DNA from: Tanytarsus gracilentus
Taxonomy: Eukaryota > Arthropoda > Insecta > Diptera > Chironomidae
Direction: 5' to 3'
Assembly (NCBI GenBank): GCA_038502055.1
Contig: JAXRKN010000039.1
Location: 3,100,001-3,164,000, forward strand
DNA: 64,000 nucleotides
The notes beneath the pieces are model-generated. The model had not been told where the DNA came from, made no database searches, and was given only the letters and a program-made list of their open reading frames with translations. Position numbers and translations under genes: made by a program. Positions within the stretch are counted from its first letter, which is position 1. Every line of letters starts with the position of its first letter. This document shows positions 22,273 to 33,548 of this stretch, piece after piece.

Positions 22273-23667
22273 ATGTTCAAGTCTCCAAAGCCAACATGTG
22301 AAATTCATTTCACTGATAATAAAAGTGTTTTTAATACAAATGAGAAAGTCTCTGGAACTGTTGCTCTAAACAATGATAAAATTATAAATCTTTCAAGTAT
22401 TGATGTGGAATTTTTGGGTTTTGCTAAGGTTTGAAAATAATTTTAATTAACTCGAATTTAGAAATTTTTCTTTTTAGGTTAAATTTTTTGTTCCTGACGA
22501 GAGCAAACGTCATCCAATTGTTCATAAAGGAAATCAATCATTTATAAGTGAAACAAAAAATTTATGGAGAGGTGAAAATTACCTCAAAAGAGAGTTATGT
22601 AAAACATTAATTGTCACATTTTAGGTAACATTTTATCGGAGGGCGGCCATAAATTCAACTTTTATTTTTTTATCCCCTTTGAAATGCCAGCCAGGTAGAA
22701 TAATTTTTAATTTTTTGCACTCTCGTAATTACACAAATTTTTTATGACCTCAAAGCGTTGAAGCAGATCATCAAGAATTTTATAATAAGGACAACGATGA
22801 GGCATTGATTAATTTTAAAAGTAAGTTTATAAAATTAGCAAAAACTTTTTCAAGTAATTTTTAATTTTTTTAGCTTTCGGTTTTATTCGATACGTTTTAA
22901 TGATAAAACTTTTGAATGACGATAAAATTGAATTTTTATATGAGTTTCCGATAACAGTCATTAAAAATTATGACTTGAACTTTGCTAAAGAAACTCTAAG
23001 GAATCCAATTCAATATCAAGATTTTAAGAAATTCAAATTTTCATCAAAATCACTTTGCATGAAAGCGGGCGTTCCCGCAGGAGGTTTTGTTTGCGGACAA
23101 AAAGTAGAATTTAATATCCAAGTTGAGAATGACTCAAGCGTTGACATTAAAGCATTTAAAATTGAATTGGTTAGAGTTTTCTTGTACATTTCTAATGAGC
23201 CTGAAAAGAGACCTGATTCACAAATCGCTCGAAAGTCAGTGGCATCGATAGCTATTGAGGGATTACCAGGAAAAACCATCAAAGATATTAAAGCATTTTT
23301 AAACATTCCATGCGTCCCACCAAGCTCAGAAGGATTGTGTAAAATATTGGAGCTTTCATATGAATTTCATGTCACCGCCAAATTTAAAGGACTTCACTCG
23401 AGTCTCGTGTTAAAAATGCCAATCGTTATAGGGACTGTTCCATTTGTTTGGAATGACAATTTGCCTGCATATGATTTTCGTGTGAATGCAGGTGCAAGTA
23501 CATCAAGTGCTTCTTCTTCTTCTCCTGCAGCTTGTGATATTCGTAAGCATTTTATTTTATATTCAATCGACTGTTTTATTTAAAATATTTTTTCAGCTCC
23601 TCCAAGCTACATGGAAGCAGTTGGAACGACTTTAACTCAAGAAAACGAGCAAGCAGGACTTCGTTAA
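22273..23667 (+). CDS. Alpha-arrestin G (PPxY, one intron lost)
   Basis: Six exons, 22273-22428, 22478-22571, 22625-22694, 22756-22820, 22874-23542, 23597-23667, give 374 residues. It belongs with E and F: CEIHFTDNKSVFNTNEKVSG, FGFIRYVLM, AGVPAGGFVCGQKVEFNIQV and LKMPIVIGTVPF. The 29-nt exon and following intron of E and F are absent here: the RYVLM segment runs straight into the large exon, so this intron was lost (or gained in the E/F ancestor). The N-domain body is more diverged, and the acidic or Ser-rich linker is short. The last exon encodes PPPSYMEAVG, a PPxY motif. It is the end of the array. Confidence 0.9.
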
Positions 23668-23913
23668 TATTTAATTTTCAACATGAAAATAATTCATAGC
23701 ACGTGTTCAACTTTAAAATTGTGTTCATAAATAACATGCAAAAAATATATTTCGTATTGTCAAATGTGAAAATTATTTTCCGTTTGTATTTCCAATGAAA
23801 ATGAAAATTCGCTGAAAAAAAGATCATAAATTCACAGTCTTTTGCGTTTTAAAATATATTTTAGGGTTTATTAAACTTAGTTTAAATTAGTTATAAAATA
23901 TTTTTGAGAATTA

Positions 23914-24309
23914 TCAGCGGAAAAAATTGATGAGTCGATTGAGCTTTTTGTGTTTGTTCACAGATGATTTTTGAACTCCCTTGATGCTGGATCTTTTGCT
24001 ACTCTTTCGTTTAATTAATTGAGTCGATTCATCTGAGTCATCAAAGTCTGTCGTTTCCATGATGTCTAGTGAGACAGTTTTCATTAAATTTGGCTTCTCA
24101 ACTTTTGTTGGCACTAAAATAATCGATGTGACTGGATCTCTGATGCTCTTTGTCTTTTTCTCGAGTGATTTCATGAAAATTAATGCAGCTGGTGGGACTT
24201 TTCGATTAAGTGGACGATCTCGAATTCTGAATGATTGTCGAAGCTTCGAATTTCTCACAAATTGATGACCAGTCGTTGTCTCGAAGCTGTCATCTCTCGT
24301 TAAAGCCAT
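23914..24309 (-). CDS. Uncharacterised basic 131-residue protein
   Basis: A single-exon ORF of 131 codons starting MALTRDDSFETTTGHQFVRN. I do not recognise the family. It is Lys/Arg/Ser rich, with no signal peptide or membrane segment. Basic blocks (KRKSSKRSSIKG, NKHKKLNRL) near the C-terminus could be nuclear localisation signals, and a short acidic stretch (TTDFDDSDE) precedes them. A poly(A) signal (AATAAA on the minus strand, near 23867) lies about 45 bp past the stop, which supports a real gene. It is convergent with arrestin G. Confidence 0.5.
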   Translation of the reverse strand: MALTRDDSFETTTGHQFVRNSKLRQSFRIRDRPLNRKVPPAALIFMKSLEKKTKSIRDPVTSIILVPTKVEKPNLMKTVSLDIMETTDFDDSDESTQLIKRKSSKRSSIKGVQKSSVNKHKKLNRLINFFR

Positions 24310-26092
24310 TTTAATATTTTTTGTATATTGACTTGTTTGAAACGTAAAATGTTTAATTTTAGATCTTCAAAAATTTAATGCTTTGAAAGCAAAGATTTTA
24401 GAGATGTTTTCGATTTGATGAGTTGACGAGTACTGAAGAAAAATCTCAATTTTGGAAAGAGGAAAATTTTGAGAGCGAAAGGAGGAGAAAAATGAGAAAA
24501 GCCGAAAAAAATGAGAGAGCAAAGTTGCAAATTTAATTTAATACCTGCAAAATTTTTCTCTCCAGGATCTTGATCTTAAAAAATTACGTATACATTCTCA
24601 CATTTGGAGAACTTTAATTATAAAAATTTCATACATAATTATGCGCGCATAATTAATTCAGTTTTTTACTTAAGAATTTTTTAGAATGACAAAAAATTTT
24701 TGATGCATAAAATTAAATAATTATTTAATTTATTGTAAATTTTATGCGAATATTAATAATCCACTGCAGTCTGTGTGAGAGAAATAAGAGCATCAATTTA
24801 TCATCAGCGTCATTGAATATCCTTTATGTTCGTTGAGACTCATTATTTACGGAAAACCCCGGCATTAAGAACAAATGAGAAAAAACTAAACCTGAATCGA
24901 ATCGCAAACTTTTTTCAAAATTTCTAATGGGAGGATAAAAGCAATAAAGTTATATAAATATTCTGAGGTATCAACTGCAGGTGGTCAGATGCAAATTTTC
25001 TTCGCTTAGGATTTCTTTTAAAAATTGCTGGTTAGGAATTTAAATGAGCTACACGCATTTTGGAAATGAATCATCTTAGAACTACGTAGAAGTTTTTTAA
25101 ATTTAAATTTTTTCATCTGAAAAATTTAGTCAATTTATTCAATATTTGTTAGCAAGAAAAATTTGAATGAAAAAATTTGAATGATTTTCAAGAAATCTCA
25201 AACGGGTCTTTTAAATTTTGAGTCACATAATTTTCTCGTTTTTCCTTCTTCACATTGAGGTGGCGTTACTTTCGTAAAATTTCAGTTGATTAATTGATAA
25301 AGAGCAATTCTGCACTCAACTCTGCTGTTTCTTTTGGAAAAATACCTGAACAAAATTTTGACTAGACTAAAGGAAACAAATTAACCGAGTTTCCTTTTCT
25401 AGAATCCATTTTTAACTCACTTTATTTTCTTTCATTCATTTCTTTTCACAATTTGTTGGTTTTCCGTTAAATTTAAATTACAATCTAAATTTATTTCATA
25501 TCATTTGTGTAATTTAATGTGTTTATATATTTTGTATAGTATTTAATCCATAAATGTGATTTTTTTATGTAAAATCTACACAACAAGCGTAACAAAAAAT
25601 ATTCTTATATTTTCACAAATTCACTCCAATATATTTTATTATCTCGTCTTAAAAAAATTCCATTTAATGAAATTTAAATTAATTTCTTAAAATCTTTGTC
25701 TTATAAATTTTAGCTATGAATTTTCAGTTTTTAATATTTTTTACTGGAATTCAACTTAAATAAAATTCTAAACTCAAAATATTTGATAAAAGAAAAAATC
25801 CAAACTCACATTTTCAAAAATTGATTTAAAAATTTCAAATAAACTTTGGCAATTTCATTTTATTGCAAAAGCAATGAAAAAAAGGACGAATATTTTATCT
25901 CTTTAAAGTTTAAACTTAATCTTATGTCTAACGCTTTTAAAAATTAAAAACATTAAAATTTGTTTTTTGTTCTTTGAAGCGCTTTATCGAACAAAAAATT
26001 AAATTAATAATTAAAAGTACTTTCAGCATATTTTTTTGAGTTTTCTTTGGTGTTTTTATAATGGGATAATTCATTTTTGTCTGCTTAAAAAA
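24310..26092. other. Gene-free A+T-rich intergenic region
   Basis: I see no coding exon, RNA gene or clear repeat here. The sequence is rich in poly(A)/poly(T) tracts and becomes the 3' flank of the Eip63F-1 gene. Confidence 0.5.
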
Positions 26093-29000
26093 TTACAACA
26101 GCAATCGCGCAAACTCTAAAATTAAATAAAATATATTAATTAACAATTAATTTTATAAATTTGCACTTAACGAACCTTCATAATTAATTCTACCATCCTT
26201 ATCCAAATCTGCCAATGCGAGCATATCATTAAGCTGCGAATCGGTAACATTTTCGCCAATCATTTGCATCGCTCGCTGGAGTTCGTCGAGGGTAATGTAT
26301 CCATTGTTGTCTCTATCAAAAACTCTACAGGGAGTTGAAAATCGTTGCATAATGCAATTAAAAAAATCAAATTACCACCCACCTAAAAGCTGCCACAAGG
26401 TCCTGTGTGAGATCATCTTCTTCAGCGGTTGATGTAGTTGGACTCTCTCGCAGTGCCTGTATTCGTCCAATCCATTGAAGAAATTCTGTCTCATCTATTA
26501 ATCCATTGCCTGCAATAAGAAGAAGAGTAAATTTTTCAAATTTCACAAAGATTCTTTTGATATTTTCTCTCTTGCATATATTCGCACATTTTTCATGTTC
26601 AGACATGAACGACATTTTTCATTTATTTCTCTCGTTTTAAAATATTTTTATTTGCACGAAATAAATTTCAACAATGGACAATAAAACGGAAAAAGGAAAT
26701 GAGGTTTTGAAAATTAAAAAGAAGAAATGAGCCCACACACGTGTTTAAAGGCGGTCGCGTGCTAGATTCAATCAAAGCTCAAATTCATGATACACTTTAT
26801 GTCACAATGAAATGTTTATCATTCATCACATCCAAAGTTATTTGAGACGTTTTTGACATTTTGTGTGTGTACACATGCGATGCGATGCGAGTGGTTTTAC
26901 ATGATACACAATTTTGGATAGTTCACGGTAAATTTTTCATGTAGGAATATTCTGTTGGTGTAATTTGAGTATATTTCGAATAGAAAATACAAAAATTCCT
27001 TTTGTCGAAATTTTATCATGTGATTTACACACAAAATTTCTCGATTTTCGGTTGGTTTTCGTCAAAGAAAAGAAAAGTCTGTTTTTTATGAAAATGCAGC
27101 GAAAAATGTTCATGCTATGTCAAGGTTAAAGTCTCTTGTTAAAAACAGAATATAGAATTTCCTCGCTTCTTTCGAGCTTTATCATTGCATCATTCGAATA
27201 CGATGCCGGTGCACTGTAGAAGATGAAAGAGACTCGAGTCAACACTGCACTGATATGAGTGTAAATTATGGTTCGATGTCAAAATATTTGCACTTCTTCA
27301 AGCGAATGATTTCAAAAAGCTTTTCTCACTCGAGTGTTGAGATTGCAAAAAATATATATGGGTGAAGCTTAGACGAGATTTTTGCTTGCCAAGAGAATTT
27401 TCAATCAGTTTTTAAAATTTAATGCTTAGGATTTTTTGTTCACAGTTGAAGTTTAAAATGAGATTCAAATATCTTAAATTAAATATTTAAATCAAAAATT
27501 ATCATAATCCTCGTTGATTAAGAAAAGCACAAATTTCCTTGGATTAAAAAAATTTTGGTTTCTATTTGTAAAAGTCTTTTCTACATAAACAGAACAAGGC
27601 CAAAGGTTCCTAAAACACTCTTGCTGACTCTATTCAACAGCATTGTATCATATATAGAGTATTTAATTTCTCTTTCTTTTGAAAAATTCATGTGTAGATA
27701 GATGAAGGACGAATATTTTCTAAACAATGAAAATGTCAATATGGAAACAGCTCTCACACGAAAGTTAGACAATGTTGAGAAAATGGAATGTTTACCTCCT
27801 GATGATACGACAGACTATGACTTAAGCATGTAATTAAAATATTCAGGCATAGAATTGAATTTAAATCAATTTGAAAAGGTCAAAATAAATTTTTTTACGT
27901 CTTAATAAAAGTTTTGCCTCATAAATTAAGCTTGAAACCAAGCAAAAAATTCAATTAAAATCCGAACAGCTCATCTTTGCTTCGGTCATTTTCAAGCATG
28001 TAATCCGCTTAAAAATATTTTTAATCGATTTTTTTTATCCTTTAGGTAAAGGTCGATTTTGAATTTATTCTTAATCATCTCCGCTTGATGGAGTGAATAT
28101 TTTAATTGAAATATCATTTAATAAAACGTGAAGCCTTTAAATTTAAAATTTTTAACACTCCTAAAAATAATCTAACTAAAACTTAGAATTTTGCTTACCT
28201 GTCTTGCTAGCCTCTTTCATAAGTGCATCTATCAATTCATCGCTAACATCTATACCAAGATTCCTTAGCATAAATTGTAGCTCTGTGGGTGTCACCATGC
28301 CATCTTGGTCGCGATCCAGCAAGTCAAATGCTGTCCGTAAATCTACAATACAAAAAAAAGTTTTAGAAATTATGAATATCAACATTGACAATAAAAACTT
28401 GTTCATCTGTTTCAGACATAATAATAATGCACAACTTGTGAACCGATGTGAAGGAAATTTCTGGGAAATTTGATCTTTATTTTCATTGTTATCATGAACT
28501 TGAATAAATTGATTGTCTTCATCACCATGGAAATATTGCAAAGTGTTTTAAATGCAATGTTTTAAAAATTGAATGAAGAAGAAATCTTTCAAGCTCAACT
28601 CGTTGTTTTTTTGTATGAATTTGTCATAAAATTTATTGAAATGATTTTTATGCACACGTGTGACAAGGACAAGACATGACATACGTTTGTGGTCTTTATT
28701 ATGAAATATGATGTCGATCAGTACACGGAATTGAGAGTTTTAGAAATTTAAAAAAAATACCTGAAATTTCATAATTTTTTAGCTTTTATGTTTTATCCTT
28801 CAGAATCTTAAGTTTAACGAGCTTTTCAGTGCCAATTGCTTCTCAATTCTAATGACAATAATTGCATCATATTTTATAGTGTCAGCCATCAGTAGCATGT
28901 TCTTACTCGTAGAAAATCCCTATAATTTTCCTCCCTCACGAGACCTCAGAAACAGCGCATTAATCAACGCCATTGAGGATTTCAACACAACCGACAGCGC

Positions 29001-31917
29001 AAAAATCATTAAAATTTTTCTTTCGGGTTGATTTTCCGCTGAATTTGATACCCAGGGTGGTTTGCGAAAAATTTATATTCGATTTTAATTCGTCAATGCC
29101 AAAAGCTAAAATATAGCTGCCACTAAAAGCGAGTGCCATTCATGTGGTTTTATTTATTATTAAATCGATGGGGTAAAATAATGAAAATAATTTAATTTTA
29201 GGGAAATTGAAAATTACCAACTGAATTGCATTAAATAATTTGATTTAATAAAGTATTTTTAATATTAATTTGCAATACGAAAATACCGAGTTGTGATGAT
29301 TCATTGAGAAATTGATATCAATGTCATGTCAAGCTGATGACCCATATTTATTCTTTCTATGCTATGTCGAATATTTTTTCGCCACAATTTTTATGTACGG
29401 CTTCATGCAATGAAATGAATACTTTATGTTCGTTTGTTTTAAGCATTTTATCGATTAAACATAAATAATTGACTTAACCTTAAACTTTTCATTTCAAGCA
29501 TAAAATTGTTTTTAATTTATTTTTAATAAAATTTTTAATCTTCCGTTATGGTATGAAAATTTTTCAAATAATCCTCGCCAACAGAGCAGTTTACATAAAT
29601 TAAATTTCTTACGTGATGCACTTACATTAAAGCAACACCGTTGTCTAGTCGAGGTCAGCGACATTGATCACAACGCTATCAATTGAAAGATATTAAATGC
29701 TTTACTCTAACATTGAGATCTAATTACAAATAATTTACACTTGAAAGATTCCCACTGTGGCTTTGCAACCCATTGAGTTTCTTTCCAATCGATTTTGTTC
29801 TTGCATCCAGCAACAACAAATCGTGTGCTCACATAAATCTCTATATTTCCACTCCAAATAAAGTGAGAAAAATTTATTTATGAATCTCCCAAAAAAATTT
29901 GCCATCTGTTTAATTTTAATTTAGGAACGCCTGTTGATTTCATAATTAAGAGATATTTGATTAATTTAATTTTACATGTTGATAATAATTTTTTGATTAT
30001 GAGCGTTTTTGTTAGATACCTAATTAATAAAAAAATATTTAATTCTAATTTAAATAAAAATCCAATGGAGAAATTTCAACCGACAGAAAATTAAATTAAC
30101 GAATCCAAAATTTAGATCAAGAAATTTTCCCGGAAGGTCATTTTCATCATTGACTCTTCACATCCTCTTGACCCCATCAAAGTCCTCAATTTCCATGACA
30201 ATCAAAACTCATTTACTCCTTTTTAACTCCAATTAATTGAAAACGACGCAATAAATGGTCATAATTAGAATGCGAATGTTGGTGACAGAAAAAAGAAACT
30301 GGAACACGAAGAGGAAACTTTTTGATGGAAAACTTTTTTGATTAATAAACTTTTTCTCCATCTCTCAATATCTCTTTATGTCTGTCGAGTCTGTTGATTG
30401 GTGGTTTATCAATAATTATTAATCTTTATATGATTTTTTTTATTCGGCATGGGATTAAAGAAAATATTGTGAGGAAGTTTGTTATTTACTTTACGGCTTG
30501 TTATTCACGTGCTATAATCTTATCTCTATTAGATGATCGTCAATAAAGAGAGGCACTTGTACTTTGAGTCATGTGATGTGTGCTTTGACAATTATGACTA
30601 ATTAAAATCAAGTGTCTCATTATTGAAAATAAAGATGAGATAATTTATATTAGAGTTTATTGTCTTGTCTGATTGCATCTGTTTCAAATAAAAAATTTTT
30701 CATCGATGATTTATCAAAATAACTCTTCGAATATTGCATAATTATCAGTGATTGTGAAGAAGAAATTTTTATATTAAGACATCGCTTATTTTCATTCAAT
30801 AAAACTTATAAATAAATGACCCCTGCGGCTTGCACCGGTGTAAAGCATAACAATTTTTATTTTCATGCAGTTTTTTACATCATTAATTGATTAAAGCTAT
30901 TTTGAGACATTTTACATAACAAATATGCCATTGATAAAATTAAGTTGCGTTCGGTTTGAAGAGAGTTGAATAAGAAATATTTTCCACGAAATATTACGAT
31001 TCGAATTAAAACTTTGTACACACATTGAAATTTGAATAATATGCTGCAAAGTTATGCGAGATTTTACATAAAATCGAAAAAATTGTGTAATGAAAACCTA
31101 CAAAATATTTTCTTTAAATCTCAATAATTCCTTTTCTTGTTCTCATTCTGTCACGCAACACAAAAAATAAAGTCTAACCTGTGTTCGAATGTCAACTTAG
31201 GCATGGGAAAATCATTAGGTCTTGACCATCGAACATGTCAGACATTTTTAACACATCGTCGAATGATAAATTGTCAAACTGCTGAAAAATATTTCTCCTC
31301 AAACTTTTCAGACGGTATTGAAAAATGAAATTTCTGTCAAATTAGATCAACAATAATAAATTCAAAGAATGTTTTCAATTTTATTTGAGGCGCCATAAAT
31401 TTTTATCAATCAAAATAATTTCTCAAATTTTAATGCCCGCGATAAAAAATTAATTCCTTTTTAAATAGCTTCATGAGTCACCAATTCGCACATTTTGAGT
31501 TTTTCATTTGTCACCAACCAAGAGCAAATATATCAATTACATTTTTAAATCCACTCCACGACAATTCAAAATAACTCAACCAGAAAGAAATGTGAGAGAA
31601 ACGTTTTTCACAGCATGTCTCGACTTCAAGCAGATGAAAAATTTAATATGATTTAAAACAATTTTTGCAATTCGAGAAAATGTGTGAAAAATTGAGAGAG
31701 AAAAAAAGAAGCGGAAATTAAATTGCGTTTAAATTTCTCTCATCATCGCGGTGCACTGAAATTTTTTTCAACGATGATGATGTAATTGACAATTTAAGGT
31801 AGTTATGTGAAAGAAAATTGCTTATATAAAAAAATTTGAGGACGTTGCTGAAAAATTTATTTAAATTTAAAAATTACCTCTTGACTCCGAAACTTTTACT
31901 TCCAATTCTTCACTCAT
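26093..31917 (-). CDS. Eip63F-1: Eip63F-1-like EF-hand calcium-binding protein (short isoform)
   Basis: Calmodulin-related Ca2+ sensor; the Drosophila gene is ecdysone-inducible in salivary glands. Five exons, 31878-31917, 28199-28342, 26383-26509, 26176-26324, 26093-26115, splice in frame to 160 residues, from MSEELEVKVSESR to EEFARLLL. EF1 loop DRDQDGMVTPTE, EF3 DRDNNGYITLDE and EF4 DLDKDGRINYEE are canonical. The EF2 loop SKTGNGLIDETE lacks the first Asp and is probably weak. The EF2-EF3 linker (FLQWIGRIQALRESPTTSTA) is longer than in calmodulin and marks the family. The last exon is only 23 nt. The 3.5-kb first intron and a candidate alternative exon near 42 kb point to more than one promoter. 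Confidence 0.88.
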
Positions 31918-33466
31918 ATTTTTCTTTTTAAATTCACGAGTAAAATTTAAAGATTGATTAATTATCAATACGATAACACACAATTTTTATTTTCAAGAAC
32001 TTGAGCTCCGAGGATTTTTCTTAATCCCTCGGCAGAAAAGAGTTAAGTTGAAATTTTTTTTCGATAAAATTTTTCATTCGTTCACATATCGCACTTTAAT
32101 CGACATTTTTTAAAAGCGCTAACACGTTAACCGGAAAAGAAAAAAACTCACTTTACAGGAAGTTAAAGTCGAGTGGAGGAAAAAAGTACGTAGTAAAAAA
32201 ATCACGGAAACGATAGTTGAGAGTTAGAAAGTTCCTCAAAAATTAATTTTTTACATTCGAAGTTAAATTTTTCTCATCTATAGGGTTGAGATCTAAGAGA
32301 AGGACGAAGGAGCAACGTCTACCGGCAAACGAGAACGATATGGAACTGACTCAGTGACTAGAAAAAAAGCATAACAGAGAAGCGTGCTGTGTGCAGTTTT
32401 TTCTATTATTTTTTTGTGAGAGAATTGCGAGAAAACGAGAGAGAATTTTTTGAGGCAGCTCACGGAGTGCTCGCACTTGATGATAAACAAAAGCTTCTTC
32501 TTCTCCTTTTTGTTCACGTTTCGTTGCTGGGATGAGGTTCAATGGTTTCATCGAAACAAATATCGAGTAAATAACGAAATTGAATAAGAAAAAAAGGCTT
32601 TTCATATCGTCTTGACGAGAGAAACAAGATGATGAAGGAAGTCATAAAAATAAAAACGTAAGAAATTGTAGAGTTTGTATGTTTAGTGGAGGATTGACTA
32701 TTAATTGGGTGAAAAATCTGGTGACCTTGCATTCAAGGTCTTTTTGTGGTTCTGTAGCTTTAATATGTTAAAAAATTGTAAAAAATTTTAAGACATTAAA
32801 TTTCTTTAAATTATTAATTTTCCAAATGAAATAATATTTTTTAAAAATTAAATTAACGTTTTCAATCACATCAGTTTCATTAAATTGAAGCTCTCAGCAA
32901 CAAATTCGTCTCGAGAATGATATAAAACATCTTGATCAAACACATCTGTTAGATCATCAATAATACTTAAAAGTATAAAAGATCGAGTAGATTAAATATT
33001 TAATTAAAGCTCACATGAGTGAATGATTTTGAAAATTTCATATCGTGTGTCAAAACTAAAAAAATAATTATATAAGTTTTAGAAGAGTTTCGCTTTGAGG
33101 AAAATTAACTTCTTTTTCAGCTAATTTATGCATTAAAAATATTTTTAAATTTTAAACACCAATCATGCCTTAATTTACAATTGTGTTCATATGATTTGAC
33201 AAATTTTAATTTTTTAGGGATTGTAAAAAAAATTAGGAATTTTAAATTTAAATAAAAATCAGCATAAATGTTTTCGATAAAATAAAAAAAAAAAAATTGT
33301 GCCACATAATAAGATTTATATCCATGACATGCGTCGTAGCCTGATTGTGATAACGTGCTGCGTTAAAAAATTGGAAATCAAAAATCATTTTTTCCCATCG
33401 TAAATAAATATTTTTATCACCAAGGGTTGAAAAAGTGTTTCGTGATTTTTAAGGATGTTTTTGTAA
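31918..33466. other. 5' flank of the short Eip63F-1 transcript
   Basis: The sequence upstream of the short isoform start holds GC-richer stretches at about 32280-32530 on the minus strand, probably promoter and 5' UTR. The overlapping short ORFs at 32293-32732 look non-coding. The rest is A+T-rich with nothing recognised. Confidence 0.3.
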
Positions 33467-33548
33467 GCCATCATGGCCGAGTGGTTAAGGAGTCTGACTA
33501 GAAATAAGGTTCGATCGAGTTCATTTTCAAATCATGATTACGGCGTCA
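33467..33548 (+). repeat. Decayed tRNA-Ser(AGA)-like sequence, possible SINE head
   Basis: It begins GCCATCATGGCCGAGTGGTT and keeps the D-arm and A box (TGGCCGAGTGG) and an anticodon loop CTAGAAA reading AGA, as in tRNA-Ser. A B-box-like GGTTCGATCGAG follows at the right distance, and a T7 run after 33549 could terminate Pol III. The 3' side of the anticodon stem and the acceptor 3' strand do not pair, so it cannot be a working tRNA. It is either a pseudogene or the head of a tRNA-derived SINE. Confidence 0.6.

Noticed and set aside
32293..32732. Overlapping minus-strand ORFs upstream of the Eip63F-1 short isoform
   Set aside because: Three frames are open at once, with no domain and no splice link; more likely promoter or 5' UTR.
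3510..33548. GATTACGGCGTC shared by the retroposon and the tRNA-Ser-like element
   Set aside because: A 12-base match between two sites in a 64-kb window is expected by chance; no longer alignment exists.
33467..33548. Functional tRNA-Ser gene
   Set aside because: The anticodon-stem 3' strand and the acceptor 3' strand do not pair with their 5' partners.
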